Part shown: in pieces, positions 18,179-26,747 of the stretch
How the letters are laid out: every line of letters starts with the position of its first letter
Numbering within the stretch: the stretch's first letter is position 1
Origin: Acidobacteriota bacterium
Lineage (GTDB): Bacteria > Pseudomonadota > Alphaproteobacteria > Caulobacterales > Hyphomonadaceae
DNA: 64,000 nucleotides
Direction of reading: 5' to 3'
Assembly (NCBI GenBank): GCA_016712445.1
Contig: JADJRB010000001.1
Coordinates: 372,001-436,000, forward strand
Notes under the pieces: generated by a model
The model's database searches: none
Seen by the model: the letters and a program-made list of their open reading frames with translations, nothing else
What the model was told of the DNA's origin: nothing
Position numbers and translations under genes: made by a program

Positions 18179-19963
18179 TCAGAACTGCGCTTCGCTGACT
18201 GCCATCATCGCCGCCGCGCCGGTCTTCACCTTCGCAAGATGCGCCGCCGCGTCCGGCAGCAGGCGCTCCACGAAATACCGGCCGGTTGCGAGCTTCGCCG
18301 TATAGAAGGGATCGCCGGAGTCTTTCTGCTCCAGCGCCAGCTTCGCCATCCGCGCCCACATGTAGGCAAGCGCCGTCAGGCCGACGAGGTGAAGGTAGTC
18401 GTGGCTGGACGCGCCGGCATTGTTGAAGTCGCTCATGCCGTTCTGCATCAGCCACATCGTGCCTTCCTGCATTTCGCCGCGCACGGTCTTCAGGCCCTCG
18501 AGGAAAGGCTCCATGCCCGGCATGCCTTCCGCCGAGGCGACGAACTCGTCGATCTCGCCGAAGAAGCTGAACACCGCCCGCCCGCCATTGGCGCCCAGCT
18601 TGCGGCCGACCAGGTCGAGCGCCTGCACGCCGTTGGTGCCCTCATAAATTAGGGTGATGCGGCAATCGCGGACGATCTGTTCGAGGCCCCATTCGCGCGT
18701 GAAGCCGGAGCCGCCATGCAGCTGCAGGCCGAGGTTCGCGCTCTCGAAGCCCTTGTGGGTGAGGTAGGCTTTCACCACCGGCGTCAGCAGCGCCATGTAG
18801 TCGCCCGCCTTCTCCTGCACTTTCGGGTCCGGCGATTTGTGCTGCAGGTCGCCCTGGAAGGCGAGCCAGTAGGCAAACGCCCGCGCGCCTTCGATGAAGG
18901 CCTTCTGGTCCAGCAGCATGCGGCGCACGTCGGGGTGGACGATGATCGGGTCGGCGGCCTTCTCCGGCGCCTGCGTGCCGGCGAGCGAGCGGCCCTGCAG
19001 GCGGTCCTTCGCGAAGTCGAGCGCGTTCTGGTAAGCGATCTCGGCCTGCGACAGCCCTTGCAGGCCAACGCCGAGGCGCGCCTCGTTCATCATCACGAAC
19101 ATGGTGCGCATGCCCTTGTGCTCTTCGCCGACGAGCCAGCCGGTCGCGCCGTCATAGTTCATCACGCAGGTCGCGTTGCCGTGGATGCCCATCTTCTCTT
19201 CCAGGCCGCCGCAACTCGCCGCGTTGCGTTCGCCGATCGAGCCGTCTTCGCCCACGAAGTATTTCGGCACCAGGAACAGCGAGATGCCCTTGATCCCTTC
19301 CGGCCCGCCTTCGATGCGGGCGAGCACGAGCTGGATGATGTTCTCGGTCAGGTCCTGCTCGCCGCCGGAAATCCAGATCTTCTGGCCGGTGATCTTGTAG
19401 GTACCGTCTGCCTGCGGAACAGCCTTGGTCTTGATCAGGCCGAGGTCCGTGCCGCAATGCGGCTCGGTCAGGTTCATCGTGCCGGCCCATTCGGCCGACG
19501 CCATCTTCGGGCCGTACTTGTTCTTGAGCTCGTCCGACCCGCCCGCCATCAGCGCCTGGTAGGCGCCGTGCGTCAGGCCCGGATACATGCCGAACGCCAT
19601 GTTCGAGGCGGAAACCATCTCGGTCCAGGCGATGTTGACCGCATGCGGCAGGCCTTGCCCGCCCATTTCCGGGTGTGCGGACAGCAGCGGCCAGCCATTC
19701 TCGACCAGCTGGCGATACGCATCCGGAAAACCGTCCGGCGTCTTCACGCTCGCGTCGTCGGCGCGCTTGCAGCCCTGCCGGTCGCCCACGGCGCTCAGCG
19801 GGAACAGCACGTTCTTGGCGAACTTGGCGCCTTCATCGAGGATCTGGTCGATCACGTCTGGCGTCGCGTCGGCAAAGCCGGGCAGATTGGAATAGTTCTG
19901 AAGCTGCAGCATCTCGTGCAGCACGAACTGCATGTCACGGACCGGGGCATCATAACGGGGCAT
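18179..19963 (-). CDS. Large acyl-CoA dehydrogenase with C-terminal extension (DmdC/FadE-like)
   Basis: A protein of about 594 residues, longer than standard 380-residue dehydrogenases, with the extra C-terminal helical domain found in DmdC-like (methylmercaptopropionyl-CoA dehydrogenase) enzymes. Visible motifs: MNLTEPHCGTDLGLIKTKAV (FAD/substrate loop), YKITGQKIWISGGEQDL, LHGGSGFTREWGLEQIVRDC and ITLIYEGTNGVQALDLVGRK, where the Glu of YEGTN is the usual catalytic base of this subgroup. ATG 19963 (MPRYDAPVRDMQFVLHEML) is preferred over a longer frame because AGGAG lies 10 nt upstream. Substrate not determinable from sequence. It follows the MerR gene. Confidence 0.92.
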   Translation of the reverse strand: MPRYDAPVRDMQFVLHEMLQLQNYSNLPGFADATPDVIDQILDEGAKFAKNVLFPLSAVGDRQGCKRADDASVKTPDGFPDAYRQLVENGWPLLSAHPEMGGQGLPHAVNIAWTEMVSASNMAFGMYPGLTHGAYQALMAGGSDELKNKYGPKMASAEWAGTMNLTEPHCGTDLGLIKTKAVPQADGTYKITGQKIWISGGEQDLTENIIQLVLARIEGGPEGIKGISLFLVPKYFVGEDGSIGERNAASCGGLEEKMGIHGNATCVMNYDGATGWLVGEEHKGMRTMFVMMNEARLGVGLQGLSQAEIAYQNALDFAKDRLQGRSLAGTQAPEKAADPIIVHPDVRRMLLDQKAFIEGARAFAYWLAFQGDLQHKSPDPKVQEKAGDYMALLTPVVKAYLTHKGFESANLGLQLHGGSGFTREWGLEQIVRDCRITLIYEGTNGVQALDLVGRKLGANGGRAVFSFFGEIDEFVASAEGMPGMEPFLEGLKTVRGEMQEGTMWLMQNGMSDFNNAGASSHDYLHLVGLTALAYMWARMAKLALEQKDSGDPFYTAKLATGRYFVERLLPDAAAHLAKVKTGAAAMMAVSEAQF

Positions 19964-20012
19964 GGGGCAAAGGCTCCTGTCAAACGAAGTGTCTGGTAGC
20001 CTGAATGGCAAA

Positions 20013-20040
20013 GCGTGTTGGAAAAGTCATTCCAACACGC
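20013..20040. promoter_or_regulatory. Perfect 11-bp inverted repeat between merR and the large acyl-CoA dehydrogenase gene
   Basis: GCGTGTTGGAA, 6-nt spacer, TTCCAACACGC: 28 nt with no mismatch. It lies 34 nt after the MerR stop and 50 nt before the dehydrogenase start. It could be an operator for a dimeric repressor (TetR-sized) controlling the dehydrogenase, or a weak terminator for the MerR gene; only TTT follows the stem on the minus strand, which argues against a strong terminator. Confidence 0.5.
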
Positions 20041-20073
20041 CCGCCAATCTACAATTTTATCGGTAACCTGAAC

Positions 20074-20556
20074 TCAGACTTCGTCGAGCTGCTTGCGCGC
20101 GACCTGCTCGTAAGCCGCAGCCTGGCGCTTGGTTTCTTCAGACTGGCCGTTGTTGCTGACCAGGTCTTCCAGCCATTCGATGCCCTTGTAGAGCTCGGTC
20201 AGGGCCGTCTCGATGTCGCCGCGCTGCACTTCCAGCTCGCTGGCCTGCTTGCGGAATTTCTCCAGCATCATGCGCGTCTGGGCGCGTTTGCCGTCATTGA
20301 GCGCATACAGGTCGAGGATTTCGCGGATATCCGCCAGCGGCAGGCCGAGGCGTTTCAGGCGCACGATGATCGTCAGCCGGGCCCGGTCGCGGTTGGAATA
20401 AAGGCGCATCATGCCGTCTCGGGCCGGATGCAGCATGTCCTTGTCTTCATAGAAGCGCAGCGCGCGCGGCGTCACCCCGAACTCCCGGGCAAGCTCGGAA
20501 ATCGTGTACGTGCGCGAATCGGCAGCAGAAATGGACGTGATGGTACGGTGTTGCAT
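20074..20556 (-). CDS. MerR-family transcriptional regulator of the acyl-CoA degradation cluster
   Basis: A 160-residue MerR regulator. The winged helix YTISELAREFGVTPRALRFYEDKDML starts near residue 17 (given here in part), followed by the RDRARLTIIVRLKRLGLPLADI wing and a coiled-coil dimerisation helix (LEKFRKQASELEVQRGDIE). There are no conserved metal-binding Cys, so it resembles LiuR-type regulators of branched-chain amino acid and acyl-CoA catabolism rather than metal sensors. It heads the minus-strand beta-oxidation cluster. A near-palindrome with ACGTCAACGTAA lies 61-80 nt upstream, and a related site precedes the second dehydrogenase, consistent with autoregulation and local control. 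Confidence 0.88.
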   Translation of the reverse strand: MQHRTITSISAADSRTYTISELAREFGVTPRALRFYEDKDMLHPARDGMMRLYSNRDRARLTIIVRLKRLGLPLADIREILDLYALNDGKRAQTRMMLEKFRKQASELEVQRGDIETALTELYKGIEWLEDLVSNNGQSEETKRQAAAYEQVARKQLDEV

Positions 20557-20616
20557 GGCGTAAGCTCCCTTGGTTCGAGTCTGCAGACTTCTCTATAACG
20601 CGTTCTAACGTTGGCC

Positions 20617-20636
20617 TTACGCGAACGTCAACGTAA
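20617..20636. promoter_or_regulatory. Candidate autoregulatory operator of the MerR gene
   Basis: A 20-bp imperfect palindrome, TTACGCGAACGTCAACGTAA: outer TTACG/CGTAA arms are perfect and 7 of 10 pairs match. TTACGCGAA recurs at 20645-20653. The right half contains ACGTCAACGTAA, shared with the site at 18110-18123. It lies 61-80 nt before the MerR start codon. Confidence 0.45.
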
Positions 20637-20707
20637 ATTTCCGCTTACGCGAAGGGAAAGGTCGCGCCGGGTGCCGTCCGGGGCGAAACCCGCACGGAAT
20701 CTTACCT

Positions 20708-20723
20708 TTAACGTGCCCTTAAC
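20708..20723. promoter_or_regulatory. CtrA box upstream of the PodJ-like gene
   Basis: TTAACGTGCCCTTAAC fits the full CtrA consensus TTAA-N7-TTAAC exactly. It ends 87 nt before the ATG of the PodJ-like gene. CtrA is the cell-cycle master regulator of Caulobacterales and relatives, and polarity genes are among its targets, so the site is well placed. Binding is inferred. Confidence 0.6.
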
Positions 20724-20761
20724 AGACACGGAGGCATTTCTGGCGGGGTGTAAACAAATTC

Positions 20762-20790
20762 GCCGTTCCCCTTAACCAACCGGGAACGGC
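20762..20790. promoter_or_regulatory. Inverted repeat in the leader of the PodJ-like gene
   Basis: Nine-bp arms GCCGTTCCC and GGGAACGGC separated by 11 nt, ending 20 nt before the start codon and about 7 nt before the ribosome binding site. It could be an operator or an mRNA hairpin near the translation start. Confidence 0.35.
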
Positions 20791-20810
20791 ATCGGCGTGA
20801 GGAGCGGCGC

Positions 20811-23800
20811 ATGAGCCAGACCGGATGGAGCAAGTTCAGCACCGATCAGCGGGCCCGGGACGCCGCACGTGAAGCGGCCTACGCCGAAGGCATTTCGCTA
20901 GGCGAATACTTGAACCGCCTGTTGACCATGGTCGACGATGTCCAGCCCGGCGAGACGCCCTACTCCTACTCCCGCCGGACCGGCGGCGCCGTGCCGCCCC
21001 AGCAGGTGCCCGACACCGCTTCGACCCTCGACCGCCTGACCCGCCGCATCGAAGCCACCGAAGCGCGCTCGACCCTCGCGATCAACGGCATCGACCACGC
21101 CGTCAACGGCCTCGTCGCCCGCCTCCAGAATTCCGAACAGACGACCGTCGCCATCGCCACCCACGTTGAAGGCCTGATCGACGAACTGCGCGCCACGCAC
21201 GAGACGCTGCAGACCAAAGTTCGCCGCCTCGAGACCGACGATGGCGGCCGGCACAATGTCGAAGCGCTGAAGGCGCTCGAAGGCGCGCTCGGCAAGCTGG
21301 CGACGCATGTCTACGAAGAAGCCGAGCTGACCCAGAACGAGACCGCCGCCATCAAGGGCCGCGTCGAATCCGGCTTCGCCGATCTTGGCGACCGCGTCGA
21401 AGGCATGGAAACGCGCGTCGATCGCACACTGTCGGATGCCGCCGCCCGCGTCGAACGCGCCGTCGAGCAAGCCGAACTGCGCGCCGAAGGCACCGCCCGT
21501 GTGCTCGCCGAACGGATGACCACGCTCGAGTCGCAGGTGCAGGAACGCCTCGCGACCTCGACCCAGTCCGAGGAACGCCTCAGCGCCGTCGAAGCCGACG
21601 TCTCCGGCGCGCTCGACTCGATGGAATCGACGCTCCTGCGCATCCAGGAACGCCTCAACCGCGCCGAGACCGGCACCGACTCCGCCCTCAAGAGCCTCGA
21701 GGCGACCTTCGCGCATCTCGACCAGAAGATCGAACAGGTCGCCAGCCAGATCGATCCCGAACAGGCCGAACGTCTGAAGCAGGAATTCGAAGCCCGCTTC
21801 GAGGACCTCACCCGCTCGGTCCGCAGCGCCGTCGACAATGCCCGCCTCGAGATCGCCACCGAGATCACCAAGGCCGCCGCCGGCCAGGACGAAAAACTCG
21901 AAGAACGCCTGAAGGCGGAAGTCAGTGAGCTGAAGGCCCGCCTCGCTGAAGTCGAGGCGCGCGAGCCGGCAGACATCACCGCCACCGTCCAGGAAGAAGT
22001 CGGCCGCCTCGGCACCGAGGTCGCCCAGCGCATCGACGCGCTCGCCGCCCAGGTCGAGGACCGGATCGAGGAAAGCGAACACCGCAGCGCCGAAGCCATC
22101 GAACAGGTCGGCGAACAGGTCACCGTTGCCGCCGTCCGTCTCCAGAAGCGTCAGGACGAAGCCATCACCGCCATCGCGCAGGACATCGACGGCATGCGCA
22201 AGGCCTCCGACGCGCGCCTGTCCGACGCGCTGTCGAGCGTCTCCGAGCGCATCGCCCAGATGCAGGCCCAGTCGGCCGAGTCCCTCTCGCCGGTGCAGCG
22301 CGCCATCGCCGCGCTCGCCACCCGGCTTGAAAGCCTCGAGACCTTCACCACGCCGCCGCACGTCGACGTGCCGCCGCCGGTGCTCGATGAAGACTTCATC
22401 GATGATCCCGCCATCGCCGCCGAAGACGACGCGCCCGAGCTGCACACGCCGCTCTACGCCGACATCAACGATGCCGACGAATTCGAAGCCGGCTTCGAAG
22501 GCTGGGAAGTGGTCGACACCAAAGCCAGCGACAGCCCCTACAAGTCGGACTTCGATGCCATCCGCGCCGTCAGCGCACGGATGGCCGAGCCCGAAGCGGC
22601 CACCGTCGAGACCCAGGTGGAAGATGACGACCTCGTCGAAGCCGCGGCGCCTGAAGAGATCCACAACTACGTCGCCGACCTGCCCGATGATGAGCCCGAG
22701 GCGCCTGACGCTCCGGTCTTCGATCCGGTGGCCGAACTCGACAGTTTCGACCTGCTCGGCGACAGCCTGGAAGACAGCCAGACCGAGGCCCGCGAGTCCG
22801 ACATCTTCGACGACGAGCCGGACTTCGCGCGCACCTATGCCGAAACCGAGCCGCGCGCGCCGCTCGACGCAACCGAAGACGAACAGACGGCCGACTATAT
22901 CGCCCGCGCCCGCCGCGCCGCGATGGCTGCCGCCGAACCCGCCGGCAAGGCAAAAGGCAAGGCCGCACCCGTCACCCGGATGGCCGATCCGAAATCCGGC
23001 GGTGTGAAAGTGCCGCTGCTGCTCGCCGCCTCGGCGGTCGTGATCACCGGCGCCGGCGTCGGCGGCTATCTCTACCTGCGCGGCAAGCAGCCCGTTGCCC
23101 CGGCGCTCGCCGGTCCGGTCGACACTTACATCGATCCCGCCACCGGCACCGCCGCCGCGACCACCACCCTCGCCTCTGCCGACCGTCCGGCCCCGCTCGA
23201 CGCCGAACAGATGTTGTTCGAAGACGAAGGTCTGCTCGACAATCAGGCGCTCTTCGAAGAGGAAGTCCTCGCCGAAGCGGACACGTCCCCGCCGGCCGAA
23301 GAGCTCTCCGGTGACGACGCGGTCCTGCTCGCGCCCACGCCGGAACCGGTGATCCTCGCCTCGGTCCAGACCGTCGCGCCGTCGATCAAACCGGCTGCGA
23401 AAATTGCGCCCGCGCCGGCGGCGAAACCCGAACCGAAGCTGACGCCGGAACAGACCGCCATCCGCTCGATCGTCACCGCCGCCGAAGCGATCGAAGCCGG
23501 CAGCCCGCCGTCGCTCAAGCCGGCCGCACCGGAAGCCGACCCGCGCGCCGCGCTGCAACTCGCCAAGGCAACGGACAACACCTTCCCGGCGATCCCGGCC
23601 GTCGTCACGGTCGAGGCCGAAGCCAATGCCGGCAACGCCGTCGCGCAATACCAGTTCGCGCAGGTGAAGATGTCGGACGGCGATCTCGAGACCGCCGCCT
23701 CCTATCTGCGCCGCGCCGCCCAGAAAGGTGTGGCGCCCGCCCAGTACGAACTCGGCAAGCTCTACGAGCGCGGCCAGGGCGTCGACAAGGACCTGATCGA

Positions 23801-24410
23801 AGCGCGCAGCCTGATCCAGAAGGCCGCCGAAGCCGGCCACGTCAACGCGATGTACGACTACGCCCTCTTCCTCGCCGAAGGCGATGGCGGACCGAAATCG
23901 GACACCGGCGCCGTCACCTGGTTCGAAGCCGCCGCCAAGCATGGCCTCGTGGATGCGCAGTACAACCTCGGCGTCGTCCACGCCGAAGGCATCGGCACGG
24001 AAAAGGATCTCGCCAAGGCCCTCTTCTGGTTCGAAGTCGCCGCGATGGCAGGGGATGAAGGCGCGAAGCAGGAAGTGACCAACCTGCGCACGCGTGTCTC
24101 GATGACCGAGTCGATGGACGCCAATGAAGCGGCGAAGAAGTGGAAGGCCGCCACGCCGCCGCCGCTCGCCAATGGCCGCTTCGGCGCGCAGCGCTGGAAC
24201 ACCGGCAACCCGCTGCAGGTCCAGGCCGTGCAGACGGCGCTCGGCCGGCTCGGTTTCGGCGCCGGCACTCCGGACGGTGTGCTCGGCCCGCAGACCGCCG
24301 CGGCGATCACCGACTATCAGGAGATGGAAGGCCTCGAAGTGACCGGCACCATCACGCCGGAACTGGTCGACCATCTCAACGCCCGGTCGGGCGGCACGCG
24401 CCGGAGCTGA
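20811..24410 (+). CDS. podJ: PodJ-like polar organelle development / localisation factor
   Basis: A 1199-residue single-pass membrane scaffold. Residues 1-55 (MSQTGWSKFSTDQRARDAAREAAY; LGEYLNRLL) form the conserved cytoplasmic start; about 70-530 are long coiled coils; about 545-720 are acidic and low-complexity; the membrane helix is at about 734-756 (PLLLAASAVVITGAGVGGYL). The periplasmic part has four Sel1-like repeats (about 941-1088, e.g. APAQYELGKLYERGQGVDKD) and a C-terminal peptidoglycan-binding domain (about 1133-1195, DGVLGPQTAAAITDYQ). This order is that of Caulobacter/rhizobial PodJ, which directs pole-specific assembly. A CtrA box lies upstream. The large antisense frame is a shadow. 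Confidence 0.85.
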   Translation: MSQTGWSKFSTDQRARDAAREAAYAEGISLGEYLNRLLTMVDDVQPGETPYSYSRRTGGAVPPQQVPDTASTLDRLTRRIEATEARSTLAINGIDHAVNGLVARLQNSEQTTVAIATHVEGLIDELRATHETLQTKVRRLETDDGGRHNVEALKALEGALGKLATHVYEEAELTQNETAAIKGRVESGFADLGDRVEGMETRVDRTLSDAAARVERAVEQAELRAEGTARVLAERMTTLESQVQERLATSTQSEERLSAVEADVSGALDSMESTLLRIQERLNRAETGTDSALKSLEATFAHLDQKIEQVASQIDPEQAERLKQEFEARFEDLTRSVRSAVDNARLEIATEITKAAAGQDEKLEERLKAEVSELKARLAEVEAREPADITATVQEEVGRLGTEVAQRIDALAAQVEDRIEESEHRSAEAIEQVGEQVTVAAVRLQKRQDEAITAIAQDIDGMRKASDARLSDALSSVSERIAQMQAQSAESLSPVQRAIAALATRLESLETFTTPPHVDVPPPVLDEDFIDDPAIAAEDDAPELHTPLYADINDADEFEAGFEGWEVVDTKASDSPYKSDFDAIRAVSARMAEPEAATVETQVEDDDLVEAAAPEEIHNYVADLPDDEPEAPDAPVFDPVAELDSFDLLGDSLEDSQTEARESDIFDDEPDFARTYAETEPRAPLDATEDEQTADYIARARRAAMAAAEPAGKAKGKAAPVTRMADPKSGGVKVPLLLAASAVVITGAGVGGYLYLRGKQPVAPALAGPVDTYIDPATGTAAATTTLASADRPAPLDAEQMLFEDEGLLDNQALFEEEVLAEADTSPPAEELSGDDAVLLAPTPEPVILASVQTVAPSIKPAAKIAPAPAAKPEPKLTPEQTAIRSIVTAAEAIEAGSPPSLKPAAPEADPRAALQLAKATDNTFPAIPAVVTVEAEANAGNAVAQYQFAQVKMSDGDLETAASYLRRAAQKGVAPAQYELGKLYERGQGVDKDLIEARSLIQKAAEAGHVNAMYDYALFLAEGDGGPKSDTGAVTWFEAAAKHGLVDAQYNLGVVHAEGIGTEKDLAKALFWFEVAAMAGDEGAKQEVTNLRTRVSMTESMDANEAAKKWKAATPPPLANGRFGAQRWNTGNPLQVQAVQTALGRLGFGAGTPDGVLGPQTAAAITDYQEMEGLEVTGTITPELVDHLNARSGGTRRS

Positions 24411-24441
24411 TCCGGCGCGCGCCCTTTCCGGGGCCTGACAT

Positions 24442-26631
24442 TCACTCCGGCTTGGCTGTCAGGTCGATCCGCGCGGTCTCTTTCACCACGCCATTCTCGA
24501 GCACGCCTTCGATCAGCTCCGAGTTGACGAGGGCGAGTACGCGCCCGCCGGTGAAGATCGGCCGCGCATTGCCATACCAGTCCACGCACGACACTTCGCA
24601 ATCGTATCCCGTCGGGCTCTCCGCTTCGGGATCGCGGCGCGTCGCGATCAGGTCACCCGCTTTCGAGAGTTCACCGTTCGCGCTCGTCGCGAGGTAGCTG
24701 AGGTCCGAGCTCGCCGACCACCACCACCAGCGATCGGACTCCTCGCTGTGCGTCACCGTCGGCAGGCCGATCAGGCCTTCGCCGTCCGCGCCGATCCGGC
24801 TGTTGAACGCATGGCTGCGGTTCTCGCTCTCGAACCGGTTCTCCATCACGAACGTGCTGGCCACCGCCGGCTCGTCCTTGCGCAGATCGATCAGCGACAC
24901 CGACAGGCCCTTGTAGTCGCGGTATCCGGTCAGCGCCATGTAGGGTCCGGCCCGCTCGGCGCGGATCACATCGTGCGGAACGGTCAGGGTCACGGGCCAG
25001 GTCGGGTTGTCGACCGGCACGACAATGACGCGCCCGTTCTCGCGCGGCTCTTCGCCTTCGCCTGGCGCCCAGCTGCCCCAGCCTTCACGTGCGCCATAGA
25101 CGAGGTGCGATTCGGTGAAGCGCGCCTCGTAGTCCGTCGTGCCCGGCGTCGGCAGCGGCACGTAGCGCCCGCCCGCCTCGTCCTTGAGCGTCGGGGACAG
25201 CGCCGCCAATGGCGCATCGAAGAACGTCACCATCGCCGGCTTGTCATAGGGCGACGGGCAGAGGCTCGCCTGCCAGTCGACCACCGCGCGGAAGGTGCCG
25301 GCATCCATGTCCATCGAGAACTGGTTCTGCGGCTCTCCGCGCACACCGAGCACCGACGGCTGCGCGCCGTCGATCGGAAGTTTCACCAGCGCAGACGGCA
25401 CGATGTCCTTGATCGGCGCATGCGACTGGCGCGCCTCGCAGGCCGCGATCTCCGCATCCTCGACGTTCAGGGAATTGTAGTTGCGCTCGCTCCACGACGG
25501 GCTCATCCACAGCCAGAAGGCATCCTTCGTCACGAGGAACTCGTGCTCTTCCGTGCCGACGATCGCAGTGGCCTTGCAGGCCGGCGCCGATGCGTCGGTC
25601 ACGCCCGAAATGTCGCACACCGTCACCGTATGGATCACCGGCTGCAACACGCGCTGCACCGGCATCCAGATGTCCTCGGCGCGGAACAGCGGATGGCCGC
25701 GCAGGTGCTCGCGCTCGCCGTCCGGTCCCTCGCGCCGCCACTCGCGGATCTCCGGCGGATCGAACGTGTCCCACCATCCCTGCCCGGACGTATAGATCGG
25801 CGTGTGGATGACGAGCTTCCCGTCGATCATCCGCGAGGCATAGTTGCTGCCGGAATAGTAATCGTCCGACGAGATATAGAACGTCGCATCGCGCGTCACC
25901 TTGCCGTCCTCGCCGAGGGTCAGCACCGTGAACTCGCTCGCGTTCTCGTCATAGGAATACCCCGTGACGAGAATCGTCCGGCCCGAGACGAGCATCTCGT
26001 CATACCAGGTGTCTTCGCTGCTCGATCGATAGACGTTCGCGCGGTCAGCCAGCTTCAGGCCAGGCTTGCCGCCCGGCATCAGGTCGGTGACGAACAGCCG
26101 CCCGTCCTGCAGCACGACCAGGTAGTCACCGATCTGCTTGACGATGCCGCCTTCGTCGACGCCGGCTTTCTGGTTGTTGGTGATCTCGGGATTCGCATCG
26201 CCCGCAACCGAGCTTCCGGTCACCACGATGTCGGAGACAGATGCTTCGGCGGCCGGCGCCTCCATCGCCATGTCGACTGCCCCGGCCGGCGGCGGCGCCG
26301 CCATTGCAACCGGCATGTCGCGCCAGGAATAGATGTTGCGCGCCTTGGCCGCTTCGCGCACCGCCTTCAGCCAGTCGAGGAACTCCGCCTCGCTGTTGAA
26401 GCGCGTCAGCGTCGGCGCGCGCAGCGCGTCGAGCGCGGGGTCTGCATAACCCGGCAGGTACTCTTCCTGCTCGGGGATCTGGATGGACGCAAAGCGGTTG
26501 ACCGTCTTGTCGGCCGCCGGCGCCGCAACGAGCGCATCCGCCTCAGGCTCCTGCGCCCACGGGCGCAGCGACGTGCAGGCAGCCGCCGTCAGCAAGAGCG
26601 CGCCAAGGCCCGCTGCATGGATCTTCTTCAT
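24442..26631 (-). CDS. Lipoprotein with beta-propeller domain (Beta_propel family)
   Basis: A 729-residue exported protein: MKKIHAAGLGALLLTAAAC is a signal peptide with lipobox (Cys19). From about residue 150 it matches the secreted beta-propeller family PF09826, whose hallmark is here TNNQKAGVDEGGIVKQIGDY followed by LVVLQDGRLFVTDL. Repeating strand blocks continue to the C terminus (SRMIDGKLVIHTPIY; MALTGYRDYKGLSVSLIDL; GRVLALVNSELIEGVL). Two Cys-containing loops (CDISGVTDASAPAC; YDCEVSCVDW) may form disulfides. Excellent Shine-Dalgarno GGAGGGGAG before ATG 26631. Molecular role unknown; it is convergent with podJ (31-nt gap). Confidence 0.82.
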   Translation of the reverse strand: MKKIHAAGLGALLLTAAACTSLRPWAQEPEADALVAAPAADKTVNRFASIQIPEQEEYLPGYADPALDALRAPTLTRFNSEAEFLDWLKAVREAAKARNIYSWRDMPVAMAAPPPAGAVDMAMEAPAAEASVSDIVVTGSSVAGDANPEITNNQKAGVDEGGIVKQIGDYLVVLQDGRLFVTDLMPGGKPGLKLADRANVYRSSSEDTWYDEMLVSGRTILVTGYSYDENASEFTVLTLGEDGKVTRDATFYISSDDYYSGSNYASRMIDGKLVIHTPIYTSGQGWWDTFDPPEIREWRREGPDGEREHLRGHPLFRAEDIWMPVQRVLQPVIHTVTVCDISGVTDASAPACKATAIVGTEEHEFLVTKDAFWLWMSPSWSERNYNSLNVEDAEIAACEARQSHAPIKDIVPSALVKLPIDGAQPSVLGVRGEPQNQFSMDMDAGTFRAVVDWQASLCPSPYDKPAMVTFFDAPLAALSPTLKDEAGGRYVPLPTPGTTDYEARFTESHLVYGAREGWGSWAPGEGEEPRENGRVIVVPVDNPTWPVTLTVPHDVIRAERAGPYMALTGYRDYKGLSVSLIDLRKDEPAVASTFVMENRFESENRSHAFNSRIGADGEGLIGLPTVTHSEESDRWWWWSASSDLSYLATSANGELSKAGDLIATRRDPEAESPTGYDCEVSCVDWYGNARPIFTGGRVLALVNSELIEGVLENGVVKETARIDLTAKPE

Positions 26632-26747
26632 GGGACTCCCCTCCCTGTTGTGACGCGAAGTTAAGACGCCAGACTGGGGCAGAGTAAAGGCACACTCTTG
26701 GCTGAGGCGTGTTCCCTCCGGACGAAAACCGGATTAGTGCGCTTGGC

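Noticed and set aside
20898..24374. Very long antisense frame (1158 codons) opposite the PodJ-like gene
   Set aside because: Gly/Arg/Asp-rich translation without domain features, produced by the GC-rich third positions of podJ. The plus-strand protein has TM, Sel1 and peptidoglycan-binding domains in order.
24748..26664. Plus-strand frame of 638 codons opposite the beta-propeller lipoprotein
   Set aside because: Arg/His/Val-rich shadow; the minus-strand product has a lipobox and a recognised family motif.
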